Shown: piece by piece, positions 27,001-33,476 of the stretch
How positions within the stretch are numbered: the first letter of the stretch is position 1
Layout of the letters: each line of letters starts with the position of its first letter
Source of the DNA: Ciona savignyi
Lineage: Eukaryota; Chordata; Ascidiacea; Phlebobranchia; Cionidae
Direction: 5' to 3'
NCBI GenBank assembly: GCA_000149265.1
Contig: CH003416.1
Location: 1,259,002 to 1,323,001 of the forward strand
DNA length: 64,000 nucleotides
The notes under the pieces: generated by a model
Databases searched by the model: none
The model's input: only the letters and a program-made list of their open reading frames with translations
What the model was told of the DNA's origin: nothing
Made by a program: the position numbers and the translations under genes

Positions 27001-30000
27001 TGGCGTGGTAGCATGTACGTCTGTTGACCTCCCAGCAACACCCCCACCGTATACACCTCTCCCTTCGTTAAAACAAAATTAAAACACGACATCTAAACAG
27101 GGTGGTTTAGAAACCGGCAATGATCGCCCAACACGACACCCGACCGGAATTGTTTAAGTTTCACACACGCCATATTAATATTTAAACAAATAATACCTTT
27201 GCTACGTTCACAATGATAATAAAACAAGTCGTCGTGCAGCGATTAGTTAAAAAACCGGTCAGGCAACAGTGGATCAACACTGCAGGCTTGTAATATGGTT
27301 GCTAAAATTGATACGCGTGCCCGGTAGGCTTAATATGTAATTAGATGCCGTGCTATGTTATTAAAGTTGAACTATTAAATATTTTAATGCCTTTATACCT
27401 GGTGGTATACTCTGGATTTCCACATACATTTCCAATATTAGCAGGATTACACGTGGATAAAACTTGCGATCCCGGGTAACCCGTTTCGCCACCAGCAAAT
27501 TGTAAACCTAGAGACATTAAAGATTGAACATACAACATATGAATCGCATAGAAATCGCTTATTGATTATAACCAAAATGTTACTGCACAAAATAACACTA
27601 GCTGCGTACTTTATTTACGACATAAATATTATATTTATATAAAATAACAAAAAATGTATTAACAAAGCTATTGCAAAGCTTACGTGGGCTGTTTGGGTTC
27701 ACGGTTCTGTTTCCAGCTAGATCTAAATAAAAAGACGAAAATTTAGTAAAATGCAAAATATAAACCACTCACGCGCAACAATATGCAAATGCGGTTGCTT
27801 TATAATTGTTGTCTTGTTTCGTGGCTGTGGTATTGAGCCCTACAGCTAAAAGGATCATATCCGTACAGTCAATGCCGGTAAAAAATCAGGTTAGTGATAT
27901 ATTATAAAAATGCAGAAAATTTTGAGTCTGAGGGTGCGTTTCCATTCGGGCACAGCAGGAGGATTTTATTATGCAAGTAATCAATGTTCATATCAGCAAA
28001 ATGGATAATGCTGAGGGCGGTGTCTGGTTTAACCCGCTATTAATTTAGAGGCAATCATATCATTTTTAAATTCAATGTAAAAAGGACAAGCCCACAAACA
28101 TGGTAAGATAATTTTAAATGTTATATATGTCTCCTTAACTGTTATAGATATATATGTATTTTATTTTACACGTTGCACACTTGGCACGAAACCCAAAGTT
28201 GTATCAACGCGATTCATGGTATCAAAAACATATTAATTTAGCCAACTACTTATGCATGTGTTAATCAGCCTGGTATGAGACCAAGTAATAATGCGTGTGT
28301 GAAAACTCCCCTCCAGTTTAATTTTACTTAATGATACAAGTTAAAATTGAAGGAATTCTGAGTTTTAGCGGTCTCACTTACTAACAAATGCCAAGTAGAG
28401 GTAATTAGTTCCGAAGCTTCTCCACAAGGTCAAAAGAGTGTAAGCATTTGTTCCGTAAAGTTCTAGAAACAACGACAGACACAAATGTTAAACCGGTATC
28501 ATGCTTAGATATTTTTTCCTTTATAACATGCATGGGCAACCTACGGCCCGCGGGCCAAATCCGGCCCGCCAAGGCTTTTAATCCGGCCCGCCAATAATTT
28601 GTTTAGGGCTGTAGGCCTATGTAATATATCAATATTCATTTATTTTATATAATGTGTCTTACGTTCTCAAAATCGCTTTATTTATGTGTTTTTAGGCCAC
28701 TTGGGTTTTTATCATTAATTTGGCGTTAGTCCGGCTTAAATAGCCGAAGAAATGGCAGCTTTATAATAATGGCATAATCAGACCTATGACGCAACAATCG
28801 TGTTGGGCTAGACTTATCCCTTCAGTTATTTATGGTGAAAATGCTGCCTATATCAATATAGGTATACATTTTTTATGGATATCCCTGTGCAAACAAAATT
28901 GAAAACACATTGCATGTAAAATAGCATTACATGAATACAATCCAAACCCACAAAGATATGTACCTAGCTTACACTTAAAATCACAATTACGGTTCCGGCC
29001 CTCAGTCAAGTTCCAAATGCACATTTTGGCCCCCAGTGACAAAAGGTTGCCCATGCATGCTTTATAATTTTACTGCTACTTAAATACCTTGATACAATAA
29101 TGCCAGTGCGGTTCGAGTGTCCAGGCCCTGAGTTTGAAGTAAAGCGAGCATTTGATAAGCTGAAAGACTGGTTGGTCTTGGGGCTGGGCGCGCGGTCGAA
29201 GTATCTTCGAGCTCTTGCAGTCCAAATCCCAACAACCTTGCTTAAAAAATAAAAAAGTATGTCCGAAAGATGACGGTGTGAACTTCCGTGTAATTATTTT
29301 GTTGCACTTGCTACCGTTTAATTTTCTGTATCGATAGGTAAATCTTGTTAAAATATTTTCTTTATCGTGAAAATTCTAAAGCTTTTGCTTGACATAAATA
29401 TGGGCATACTTATACAATTTATTTTCTGGTTAAGCTAATATAAGTACATAGTGTCACAAATTTTACGAGGTTATTTGTAACCAGATAGTGTTAAACTTGA
29501 AATATAATTGCAAACCTCTTGAATAACAACATAACTTTGGATGATTGCAGAAACCGTCGTAGCAACACCCTCTGTTTAAATAAATTAACCACGTAAGCCT
29601 TTTACTGTAAATTACACGAGAGAATAACACAATATTTAAAATATCACTTATTGTTTTAGGCTTAATATACTTTAGTTTACTTTTTTGTTTCAACCTTTTA
29701 AAGTAAAGCCATTTAAAGTAAGTCAATGCTATTTTATGTATATAAAACACTTTGTTGTAGCTTCGGTTAATCCGTCAGCAGGCAAGTTGTAATCTGACGA
29801 CTGGTCGTGTGATAATAACCTATTATTCTCGTATTCCACGAACTTAAAATAATAACATTTTTCGTATATATGTCAACATTTTATTAGCAACTTTGAATAC
29901 ACGCAAACGTATGTACTTTATAGCTTTTACCTTTGTTCACATTCCCTCCGTGAAATCCCAACAACGCCGCATTGCCTTCTTGATAATACCGATATTCGGC

Positions 30001-30075
30001 ACGAGCCTTGGGCTTTAGCGCTATCCAGATTATAGGAAAATATAATAAGTCCAAATAATATACATCCTGTTCCAA
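1..30075 (-). CDS. Large secreted multi-CCP (sushi) protein with one EGF module; partial, 3' end outside window
   Basis: Minus-strand gene made of about 35 exons that can be read in this window. The order from the 5' end is: start exon 29931-30075, exons 29088-29240, 27684-27722, 27399-27507 and 23969-24025, an EGF-like exon 22921-23034, then 29 CCP exons from 22373-22555 down to 195-407. Nearly all exons begin and end in phase 1, so modules can be added or lost without a frame change. Each CCP exon has the family pattern of four cysteines with a Trp before the last one and a TYTC-type second cysteine. CCP modules bind proteins or glycans outside cells, as in complement regulators, selectins and SVEP1-like proteins. 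The real partner here is unknown. No transmembrane segment is seen, but the C-terminus lies beyond position 1. Two junctions have phase problems (see the exons at 27399 and 17992). Confidence 0.88.
195..407 (-). CDS. CCP module 29 exon (D'')
   Basis: 213-nt D-class exon, [18 protein letters not shown] to [10 protein letters not shown]. It is the last exon inside the window. Its downstream intron (1-194) matches that of D' at about 3520-3680. Confidence 0.88.
478..1375. mobile_element. piggyBac-like non-autonomous element
   Basis: Flanked by TTAA at 478-481 and 1372-1375. The inner ends are CCCTTAGACGACGACGG (left) and its near-perfect reverse complement on the right (CCCTTTGACGACGATGG read from the right end), 15 of 17 matching. 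TTAA targets followed by CCCTTTG-type ends are typical of the piggyBac superfamily. A decayed, stop-containing acidic frame near 955-1030 ([11 protein letters not shown]) may be a transposase N-terminal relic; that is an inference. Confidence 0.72.
1376..2840. other. AT-rich intronic stretch, nothing recognised
   Basis: Lies between the piggyBac-like element and the C' exon, where CCP A and B exons would be expected. I see no CCP remnant, gene or RNA in it. Confidence 0.5.
2841..3892 (-). CDS. CCP modules 27-28 (D' and C')
   Basis: D' exon 3680-3892 and C' exon 2841-3056, homologous to D and C of the tandem units. The B and A exons expected after C' are missing. In their place is 2.4 kb with a piggyBac-like element. 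Confidence 0.88.
3347..3375. repeat. Perfect 13-bp hairpin
   Basis: ATTGTCTGCTAAG, a 3-nt TGT loop and the exact reverse complement CTTAGCAGACAAT. It lies just left of a sequence that is repeated inverted at position 5-30. Confidence 0.8.
4076..4373 (+). mobile_element. tRNA-derived SINE, full length
   Basis: The head is tRNA-Lys-like: TGGTCTAACGGTTAAGTGCG (A box), a CCTTTTAATCGAAAGG anticodon arm that would carry TTT, and a degenerate B box GGTTGCAGGTGCGAAAC. A conserved body follows (CTTGGGCAAGGCACTTTACG, CACTGCAATAGCTCCGGTAA) and an ATCCT tandem tail at 4355-4372. It sits in the intron between A1 and D'. Confidence 0.88.
4616..6020 (-). CDS. CCP modules 23-26, tandem unit copy 1 (D1, C1, B1, A1)
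   Basis: Exons D1 5808-6020, C1 5155-5370, B1 4884-5096, A1 4616-4828. The A exons use an unusual donor, GTTGTAAAA, kept in all three copies. The plus-strand open frames over these exons (for example 4593-4937) are repeated shadows, not genes. Confidence 0.9.
6335..7738 (-). CDS. CCP modules 19-22, tandem unit copy 2 (D2, C2, B2, A2)
   Basis: Exons D2 7526-7738, C2 6874-7089, B2 6603-6815, A2 6335-6547. The A2 and B2 exons are nearly identical to A3 and B3, introns included, at an offset of 1718 nt. This points to a very recent duplication or to gene conversion. Confidence 0.9.
8053..9286 (-). CDS. CCP modules 15-18, tandem unit copy 3 (D3, C3, B3, A3)
   Basis: Four exons in transcript order: D3 9074-9286, C3 8592-8807, B3 8321-8533, A3 8053-8265 (213, 216, 213, 213 nt; all phase 1). 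D modules read [19 protein letters not shown] modules [18 protein letters not shown] modules [18 protein letters not shown] modules [17 protein letters not shown]3 has lost about 170 nt of upstream intron compared with copies 1 and 2. Confidence 0.88.
9940..10000 (+). mobile_element. SINE tail fragment
   Basis: GGTAATCTGACGATTGTCG is a match to the 3' body of the 4076 SINE; the rest is too decayed to follow. The flanking stretch 9300-11180 holds this fragment and a possible old tRNA-like sequence near 10430-10500 (minus), otherwise nothing recognised. Confidence 0.4.
11190..11870 (-). pseudogene. KDM4: Processed pseudogene of a KDM4/JMJD2 histone demethylase (JmjN plus JmjC part)
   Basis: Minus-strand reading gives, without introns and across frameshifts and stops: a JmjN piece ([20 protein letters not shown], near 11750-11830), [18 protein letters not shown] (near 11600-11665), [20 protein letters not shown] (near 11440-11500), [11 protein letters not shown], then [20 protein letters not shown] (near 11290-11360) and KRLKRLAAR. 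These are KDM4 landmarks in the right order and spacing; HTEDMD holds the Fe-binding His and Glu of the JmjC domain. The absence of introns over about 220 codons fits a retrocopy. It lies in the same orientation as the host gene, inside its intron. A further open minus frame at 10711-10938 might be more of the same copy. The plus-strand 156-codon frame (11129-11599) is its shadow. Confidence 0.85.
11880..12597. other. CCP-gene intron, nothing recognised
   Basis: AT-rich sequence between the pseudogene and CCP exon 14. No open frame, repeat or RNA stands out. Confidence 0.5.
12598..12801 (-). CDS. CCP module 14 exon (long class)
   Basis: 204 nt. Starts [17 protein letters not shown], has [14 protein letters not shown] and ends [14 protein letters not shown]. 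The next exon (9074-9286) is 3.3 kb away, across an intron that holds the KDM4 pseudogene. Confidence 0.87.
13218..13436 (-). CDS. CCP module 13 exon (long class)
   Basis: 219 nt. Starts [18 protein letters not shown], has [14 protein letters not shown] and ends [10 protein letters not shown]. Confidence 0.88.
14011..14223 (-). CDS. CCP module 12 exon (long class)
   Basis: 213 nt. Starts [18 protein letters not shown], has [16 protein letters not shown] and ends [10 protein letters not shown]. Confidence 0.87.
14290..14505 (-). CDS. CCP module 11 exon (long class)
   Basis: 216 nt. Starts [17 protein letters not shown], has [15 protein letters not shown] and ends [12 protein letters not shown]. 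Only 66 nt of intron separate it from module 12. Confidence 0.88.
15183..15368 (-). CDS. CCP module 10 exon (short class)
   Basis: 186 nt. [35 protein letters not shown]. Last member of the short class; from here to the 3' end only the long class is used. Confidence 0.87.
15731..15946 (-). CDS. CCP module 9 exon (long class)
   Basis: 216 nt. Starts [19 protein letters not shown], has [15 protein letters not shown] and ends [13 protein letters not shown]. Confidence 0.88.
16046..16347. mobile_element. hAT-type short element, 302 bp
   Basis: Ends are CAGGGATGTCCAACC (left) and GGTTGGACATCCCTA (right), flanked by ATTTAGAC (16038-16045) and ATTTATAC (16348-16355), an 8-bp target duplication with one mismatch. 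The GGGCCGC-rich ends are common in hAT elements. Confidence 0.8.
16463..16672 (-). CDS. CCP module 8 exon (long class)
   Basis: 210 nt. Starts [17 protein letters not shown], has [14 protein letters not shown] and ends [11 protein letters not shown] hAT-type element (16046-16347) sits in the intron just downstream. Confidence 0.85.
17119..17334 (-). CDS. CCP module 7 exon (long class)
   Basis: 216 nt. Starts [19 protein letters not shown], has [15 protein letters not shown] and ends [13 protein letters not shown]. Confidence 0.88.
17992..18182 (-). CDS. CCP module 6 exon (short class), with phase anomaly
   Basis: Starts [19 protein letters not shown], has [12 protein letters not shown] and ends DNTCSSK. 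At 191 nt it is 5 nt longer than its class mates and reaches the GTGAGA donor in phase 0, while the next exon needs phase 1. Either a small indel broke the frame at this donor, or an unseen donor is used, or this module is skipped in the mRNA. Confidence 0.72.
18494..18785 (+). mobile_element. Old SINE copy, same family as 4076
   Basis: Decayed but collinear: GGTCCTTAGGCAAGGCAGTTTACAC, CACAGCAATAGCTCGGGTTACCC, AGTAATCTGATGATT. It is in the intron between CCP modules 5 and 6. Confidence 0.6.
19049..19258 (-). CDS. CCP module 5 exon (long class)
   Basis: 210 nt. Starts [17 protein letters not shown], has [13 protein letters not shown] and ends [10 protein letters not shown]. Too fragmented by stops in the flanks to show as a long reading frame, but both splice sites and the phase fit. 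Confidence 0.86.
19890..19962. repeat. Degenerate CTCGTTTAC-type minisatellite
   Basis: Seven or so copies of an 11-12 nt unit built on CTCGTT(T)AC(A/C)A, with drift. Intronic. Confidence 0.6.
20133..20290 (+). mobile_element. Decayed SINE-like fragment
   Basis: TGGCTAGTTGGTTGTGTTCTTAG and GAGGTAATCTGAAG resemble the SINE body, with about 70 nt in between lost or changed. Confidence 0.35.
20557..20742 (-). CDS. CCP module 4 exon (short class)
   Basis: 186 nt, same length and pattern as module 2: [35 protein letters not shown]. Phase 1-1. Confidence 0.87.
21228..21428 (-). CDS. CCP module 3 exon (long class)
   Basis: 201 nt. Starts [19 protein letters not shown], has ATYSC and TLTC cysteines and a [11 protein letters not shown] ending. 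The plus-strand open frame over it (21263-21451) is its shadow. Confidence 0.88.
21764..21949 (-). CDS. CCP module 2 exon (short class)
   Basis: 186 nt, starting [11 protein letters not shown] and ending ENTCLQ. It belongs to a short class, with modules 4, 6 and 10, marked by CPRP..IP/DG, a DA/Y-I-x-x-G-x-x-VTY core, no final Trp and a P-x-NTC ending. Confidence 0.87.
22373..22555 (-). CDS. CCP module 1 exon
   Basis: First CCP after the EGF module. It starts [12 protein letters not shown], has VTYTC and TVVC cysteines and ends ASCVTG. The usual Trp before the last cysteine is replaced by Phe (GQFSVLG). 183 nt, phase 1-1. Confidence 0.85.
22921..23034 (-). CDS. CCP gene, calcium-binding EGF-like module exon
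   Basis: Encodes [17 protein letters not shown], then a [16 protein letters not shown] segment, then PNCEN. The DINEC start, six cysteines and the N..Y/F position match the calcium-binding EGF consensus. The exon is phase 1-1, the usual phase for shuffled EGF exons. Confidence 0.88.
23969..24025 (-). CDS. CCP gene, exon ending an EGF/CCP-like fold
   Basis: A 57-nt phase 1-1 exon that encodes [18 protein letters not shown]. It joins directly to DINEC of the EGF exon. The C-x-PGF-..-C motif is typical of the last two cysteines of an EGF or CCP module, so an upstream partner exon is expected. Confidence 0.6.
24026..27398. other. Long CCP-gene intron
   Basis: AT-rich, with degenerate SINE-like pieces near 24150-24550. 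The phase mismatch between the flanking exons suggests that at least one small coding exon is hidden here. A plus-strand ORF lies at 26236-26640. Confidence 0.45.
26236..26640 (+). CDS. Orphan ORF, 134 codons, uncertain
   Basis: An uninterrupted frame rich in Tyr, Phe and Asn ([20 protein letters not shown] at the front, [20 protein letters not shown] near the end). The RWG(F/Y)xxxE/Q-like pieces recur at both ends. No domain, no clear promoter; an AATAAA lies downstream near 26835. It could be a small intron-nested gene or chance in AT-rich DNA. Confidence 0.2.
   Translation: MILFNFVKETYYLLRYFYDFYRWGFPEQEPNYSNNFWLTKLQYYTFTLSTKTRRNFREIHFLMIFNNLYFLRNIALLTHLYLVFTGQGFLVVTKTVFAYNLYMYRWGYQYATTTVSKYMQVKAVFGEAFCAINF
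27399..27507 (-). CDS. CCP gene, Gly-rich exon with two cysteines
   Basis: Encodes [20 protein letters not shown] followed by [17 protein letters not shown]. It starts in phase 1 but reaches its GTATAAAG donor in phase 2, while the next exon that can be seen (23969-24025) needs phase 1. An exon in the 3.4-kb intron must be missing from this model, or there is an indel. Confidence 0.5.
27684..27722 (-). CDS. CCP gene, 39-nt micro-exon
   Basis: A short phase 1-1 exon that encodes [13 protein letters not shown], with one N-glycosylation sequon (NRT). The acceptor is TTTATTTAG and the donor GTAAGCT. Confidence 0.45.
28527..29059. mobile_element. hAT-type element, 533 bp, with exact 8-bp target duplication
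   Basis: Terminal repeats CATGCATGGGCAACCT and AGGTTGCCCATGCATG are perfect inverted copies of 16 bp. The element is flanked on both sides by CTTTATAA (28519-28526 and 29060-29067). The left end carries the GGCCCGCGGGCC-type GC-rich motif of hAT elements. No transposase frame: non-autonomous. It sits directly 3' (low-coordinate side) of CCP-gene exon 2. Confidence 0.92.
29088..29240 (-). CDS. CCP gene, exon 2 (N-terminal unique region)
   Basis: A 153-nt exon, phase 1 to phase 1, between a TTTTTTAAG acceptor and a GTATTTAAG donor. It encodes [14 protein letters not shown], then a Pro/Thr-rich stretch, then [20 protein letters not shown], an amphipathic helix-like segment. I recognise no domain. 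A second frame is also open across this exon, but only this one continues to the EGF and CCP exons. Confidence 0.5.
29931..30075 (-). CDS. CCP gene, start exon with signal-like leader
   Basis: Encodes 48 residues from the ATG at 30075 and ends in phase 1 at a GTAAAAG donor. Residues about 8-20 are hydrophobic ([13 protein letters not shown]) and an ARA/E site near residue 26 could be a signal-peptidase cut. The mature start then runs [19 protein letters not shown]. The LLGF motif comes back at the start of the next exon. The start is inferred from the TATA position and from the downstream frame; there is no homology support. Confidence 0.5.
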
Positions 30076-30135
30076 ATATTCTTGAAATCTTGCGCGATGG
30101 AGACCAATGCATCCTTCGCCGGGTTGCCTTCATTA

Positions 30136-30142
30136 TTATATA
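30136..30142 (-). promoter_or_regulatory. TATA box of the CCP gene
   Basis: Minus-strand TATATAA lies 61 nt upstream of the in-frame ATG at 30075, which puts a start site near 30105. This favours ATG 30075 over the upstream ATG at 30133. The upstream ATG opens a different frame that also looks signal-like, but that frame runs into a stop in the 27399 exon. Confidence 0.5.
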
Positions 30143-32398
30143 GGACCTTGCTTATCTCTGGGCCCTGAATTCAAGAAGCGTTAACTGAACCTTTACAGAA
30201 CTTCGGTTATTTCCTGCCTCTACATTATTAAGTTTCAAAACCTCGCTTTTTTTCTAAAAATGGAAAAAAAGAAGGCTCATAAAAAAAAATTGTCCACTTA
30301 TTTCATCGCTTCATTGAATAGTTTATTAATTTATTACCATTTATTTTGTCGCTCAGCAAATATTGTAATTTTAGTATGGTAAGAAAAAAGTTGCATATTT
30401 AGCAAACTCGCCCTAAGGGCAATTGTGACTTCGCTGTGCTGAAGTAGTTATACCAAGCCGAGAATGGTACGCTCACGTTGATTTTCTATTGATGGCTAAC
30501 ATGTGGTAGGCGAGGTGTTGGCTCTCGCCTTAAACGGATCAAATGTATTAGACATTATAACAAAACATAAGTATGAACAATTAACCTATAAATTCACATC
30601 ATTTGTTAGTTTCGAGACTAAAAAATTTTTTTTGGTTTTAATTGCTATTGTTAATTCGCATTGGGAAGTCCTTACGGTTGTCCAACTAAGAGAACATAAA
30701 ATGTCGATTCGACATTTTAATCGAGTTCTATAATGTATATTATTTGACTTATAATGAATGTTTTTGTGCAAATGCCATTAGGTTTTAAAATACAGAAAAG
30801 CGAGTAGAAGTAGTTTATAAAATATTGCCTGTGCGCGCTTGTAGAAATAGTGAAGCATTGCTATATGTGTTACATCGACAAAGAAAAGCGATTCGGTGGC
30901 GTGACTTAGTTTTCATTTCTTGATTCTTTTTAAGTTTCGTGAGGTCAGTCACGCAATATTGCTTTACAGTCTTGACAAATTCAGCTATACGTAATTAGGC
31001 TACCCCTAGAACAATTGTGCGCATTTTGGTTTCTTCTTTTTAATTTTTTCTGATCACATCCAAAACCGGTTATGAAGCATATTTGAACCAAAGGAGGCTA
31101 TTTAATATGGTTACAACTTTTTTGGAAAATATATTACTTAAAACAACTTATCCAAAAATAAGTTGCAACCTTTTAGACTGTTAGGTAACTTAATGTAGAT
31201 TTACATGGATCCTAATAAGAACAATATGAATTAATTACAAAACAACAACGTCGAAGAAGTAATTGCCATGGGTTTTCTGGCAATAAAATTTTAGAAATGT
31301 TTCCTCACTCAAACCATGTGTTTAATTTATGGTTGGTGGCTTCAGGGAATTACATATGTAATTCAATGTAATACATATGTATTATGTCGGAATTGCTGAT
31401 CTGCGTATAACCTTTGCAGAATAAGATATTCATATGGGTCTAAAAGAGCTCAAGAGGTATTCACTGGCCCGAAAATAAAATTGATTGCAAGAGAAAGATT
31501 ATAATAAGATTTGTATGGTCGCCTAATAATTTGTTGTTAGCATTGACCATATATGTAAACAAACTTTGAATTTGGCGGTCACAAGGGAATTACCCAATGC
31601 AGAGAAGAATAAAACGACAGCCTGAAGGTTGCAGATGTTAAAATTAAAACTTAGTTAAATAAAGCTTTTTTAAAATAATGACGGTGGATGAAGCCAACAC
31701 TGAAATATTTTACACTATTTATGTTTACCCGAACTTTGTATATAGAATATACCTTAAAGAATTTTATAGTTTTTGCTACGCAGTCTAGGTTATGCTTGCT
31801 GTAGGCCTAATGGTGTGTTTGGGAAAGTCCACATGGAATTTTTCAGACTTATCGTGCAAGAAATATCGCTACAACCTGGAAAATTATCACGGATTTTTAA
31901 TTTCAAGAACTTCTTTTTGGAAAATTTTCATTGTTTTCGTCAGATAAATCGTGACTACTTTCGAGCCGCAGAAGCTATTTTAGTGCGTTTTGTATATAAT
32001 AAATCAGTGCATTTAAGATTTTTTGAAACCCAGATTCTTTGGTCTCTATAACACTAATCGTATGTTAGCGTTATTTCGATTTTCAGCGCCGATTACGCTG
32101 TATCAATTTGAAATAGGGAAACTTTTCCGCAAATTTTTAAAAAAATAAAGATGTGCAACAAGAATCGATAAAACACAACTTTAAATAATAAAATATACCA
32201 GTTTACCATAAAAATACCCAACCAAATATATGCATAAGCAATCATAAATACAATACTAGAGAGTGTCAACCACGTGTTTAACCACCACTATTTGTAAATC
32301 ACATGTTGTATGCCATATATATATATGTTACAGGGTCCCTAACCACAATTTGTCTTTTATACACCGAGTACGTAGTTTGTTTCTGTCAAGCATAAACG
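30143..32398. other. Intergenic, gene-poor
   Basis: Upstream of the CCP gene TATA box. Contains perfect palindromes (30697-30719, 31348-31363, 31369-31384) and open frames of 76 and 92 codons (30503-30733 and 31773-32051, plus strand) with no recognisable protein. Confidence 0.5.
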
Positions 32399-32399
32399 C

Positions 32400-33476
32400 A
32401 TGGGTCCCATAGTTAACAGACCAAACTTATTTTCCATGTTTAGTTAAATAAAGAATAAACGTTTCAAATTTACGAACATTTCACCACAAATGTGTTAAAT
32501 TATAGCTTCTTTTCAAGCGCTGTAGTGAATTAAAGCTAAATTTCCGAAACGGCCCGATATAGTTTTTTATAATTTCAGGGGATTCCTCTGGGTTTGGTAG
32601 ATAAGTTTCTGTTTTTACATAAGTGAGTCATGTTATGTAGCAATTCTTAAAGTTTTAATCTGATTTGTCGACTTCTTGTTGGAGATGTCAGTGCGATATG
32701 GCATGCCTGCCACAATCATAATTTAGGAACATATCTTTGTATCATGGAAATTAACCTAATTAAATGTTTTCTTTTTTAAGTTGTTTAAAGTGTCTAATGT
32801 TTTAACATTTTACCGATTTTTATCAAAATTAGAGCAGCCGTTCAAGCGCTATGGCCATAAAATCTAATTTATTAGAAAAAAAACGTTTTGATTTTTAACG
32901 TCTGAGGGAAATTCCCCTAGATTTATTACCCAAATTTTTGGTTTCTGCATACTTAGACCATGTTGTCTTACAAATGTCCAATTTTCATTGCGATTTTATT
33001 ACTCCTTTTTCGTAGATGTCGGGGCAACATGGAATGCTTGTCACAATCATGATTTGAAACCATATCCCTATTTTTTGGGGCATATCCCTAGGTAATTTGA
33101 TTATTTCTTCCAAGTGTTAAATCAGTGACTAATGCACTTACATTCCACCAATTCTAATTCAAATTGTAACAGCCGTTCAAGCGCTATATGCCCAAAAAAA
33201 GCAATTTTTTAGAAAAAAATAGCGGTTTGGTTTTTAACGTCCCAGGGGAATTCCACTTGATTAATCACCCAAAATTTTGGTTTCTACATATCTAACCATG
33301 TTGTCTAACAAATGACAAAGTTTCATTGCAATCCCATTATTCCTTCTGGTAGATGTCGGGGCGCCATGCCATGCCAGTCAAGCGTTTGACGAAAAAAAAA
33401 AACGAAAAAAAAAAGAAAAAAACGAAAAAAAACGGACAAAAACAATATGTGTCCCATTTTTCCAAATGGGACCCAT
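32400..33476. repeat. Triplicated ~335-bp repeat inside a possible short-TIR element
   Basis: AGATGTC(A/G)G-G(C)-ATGG(C/A)ATG recurs at about 32685, 33014 and 33352. GCCGTTCAAGCGCTAT, TTTTTAACGTC and CATGTTGTCT recur in register with it. The block starts at ATGGGTCCCAT (32400-32410) and ends with A-rich runs, a hairpin (33451-33472) and ATGGGACCCAT (33466-33476), the reverse complement of the left end. No target duplication is seen. Confidence 0.7.
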
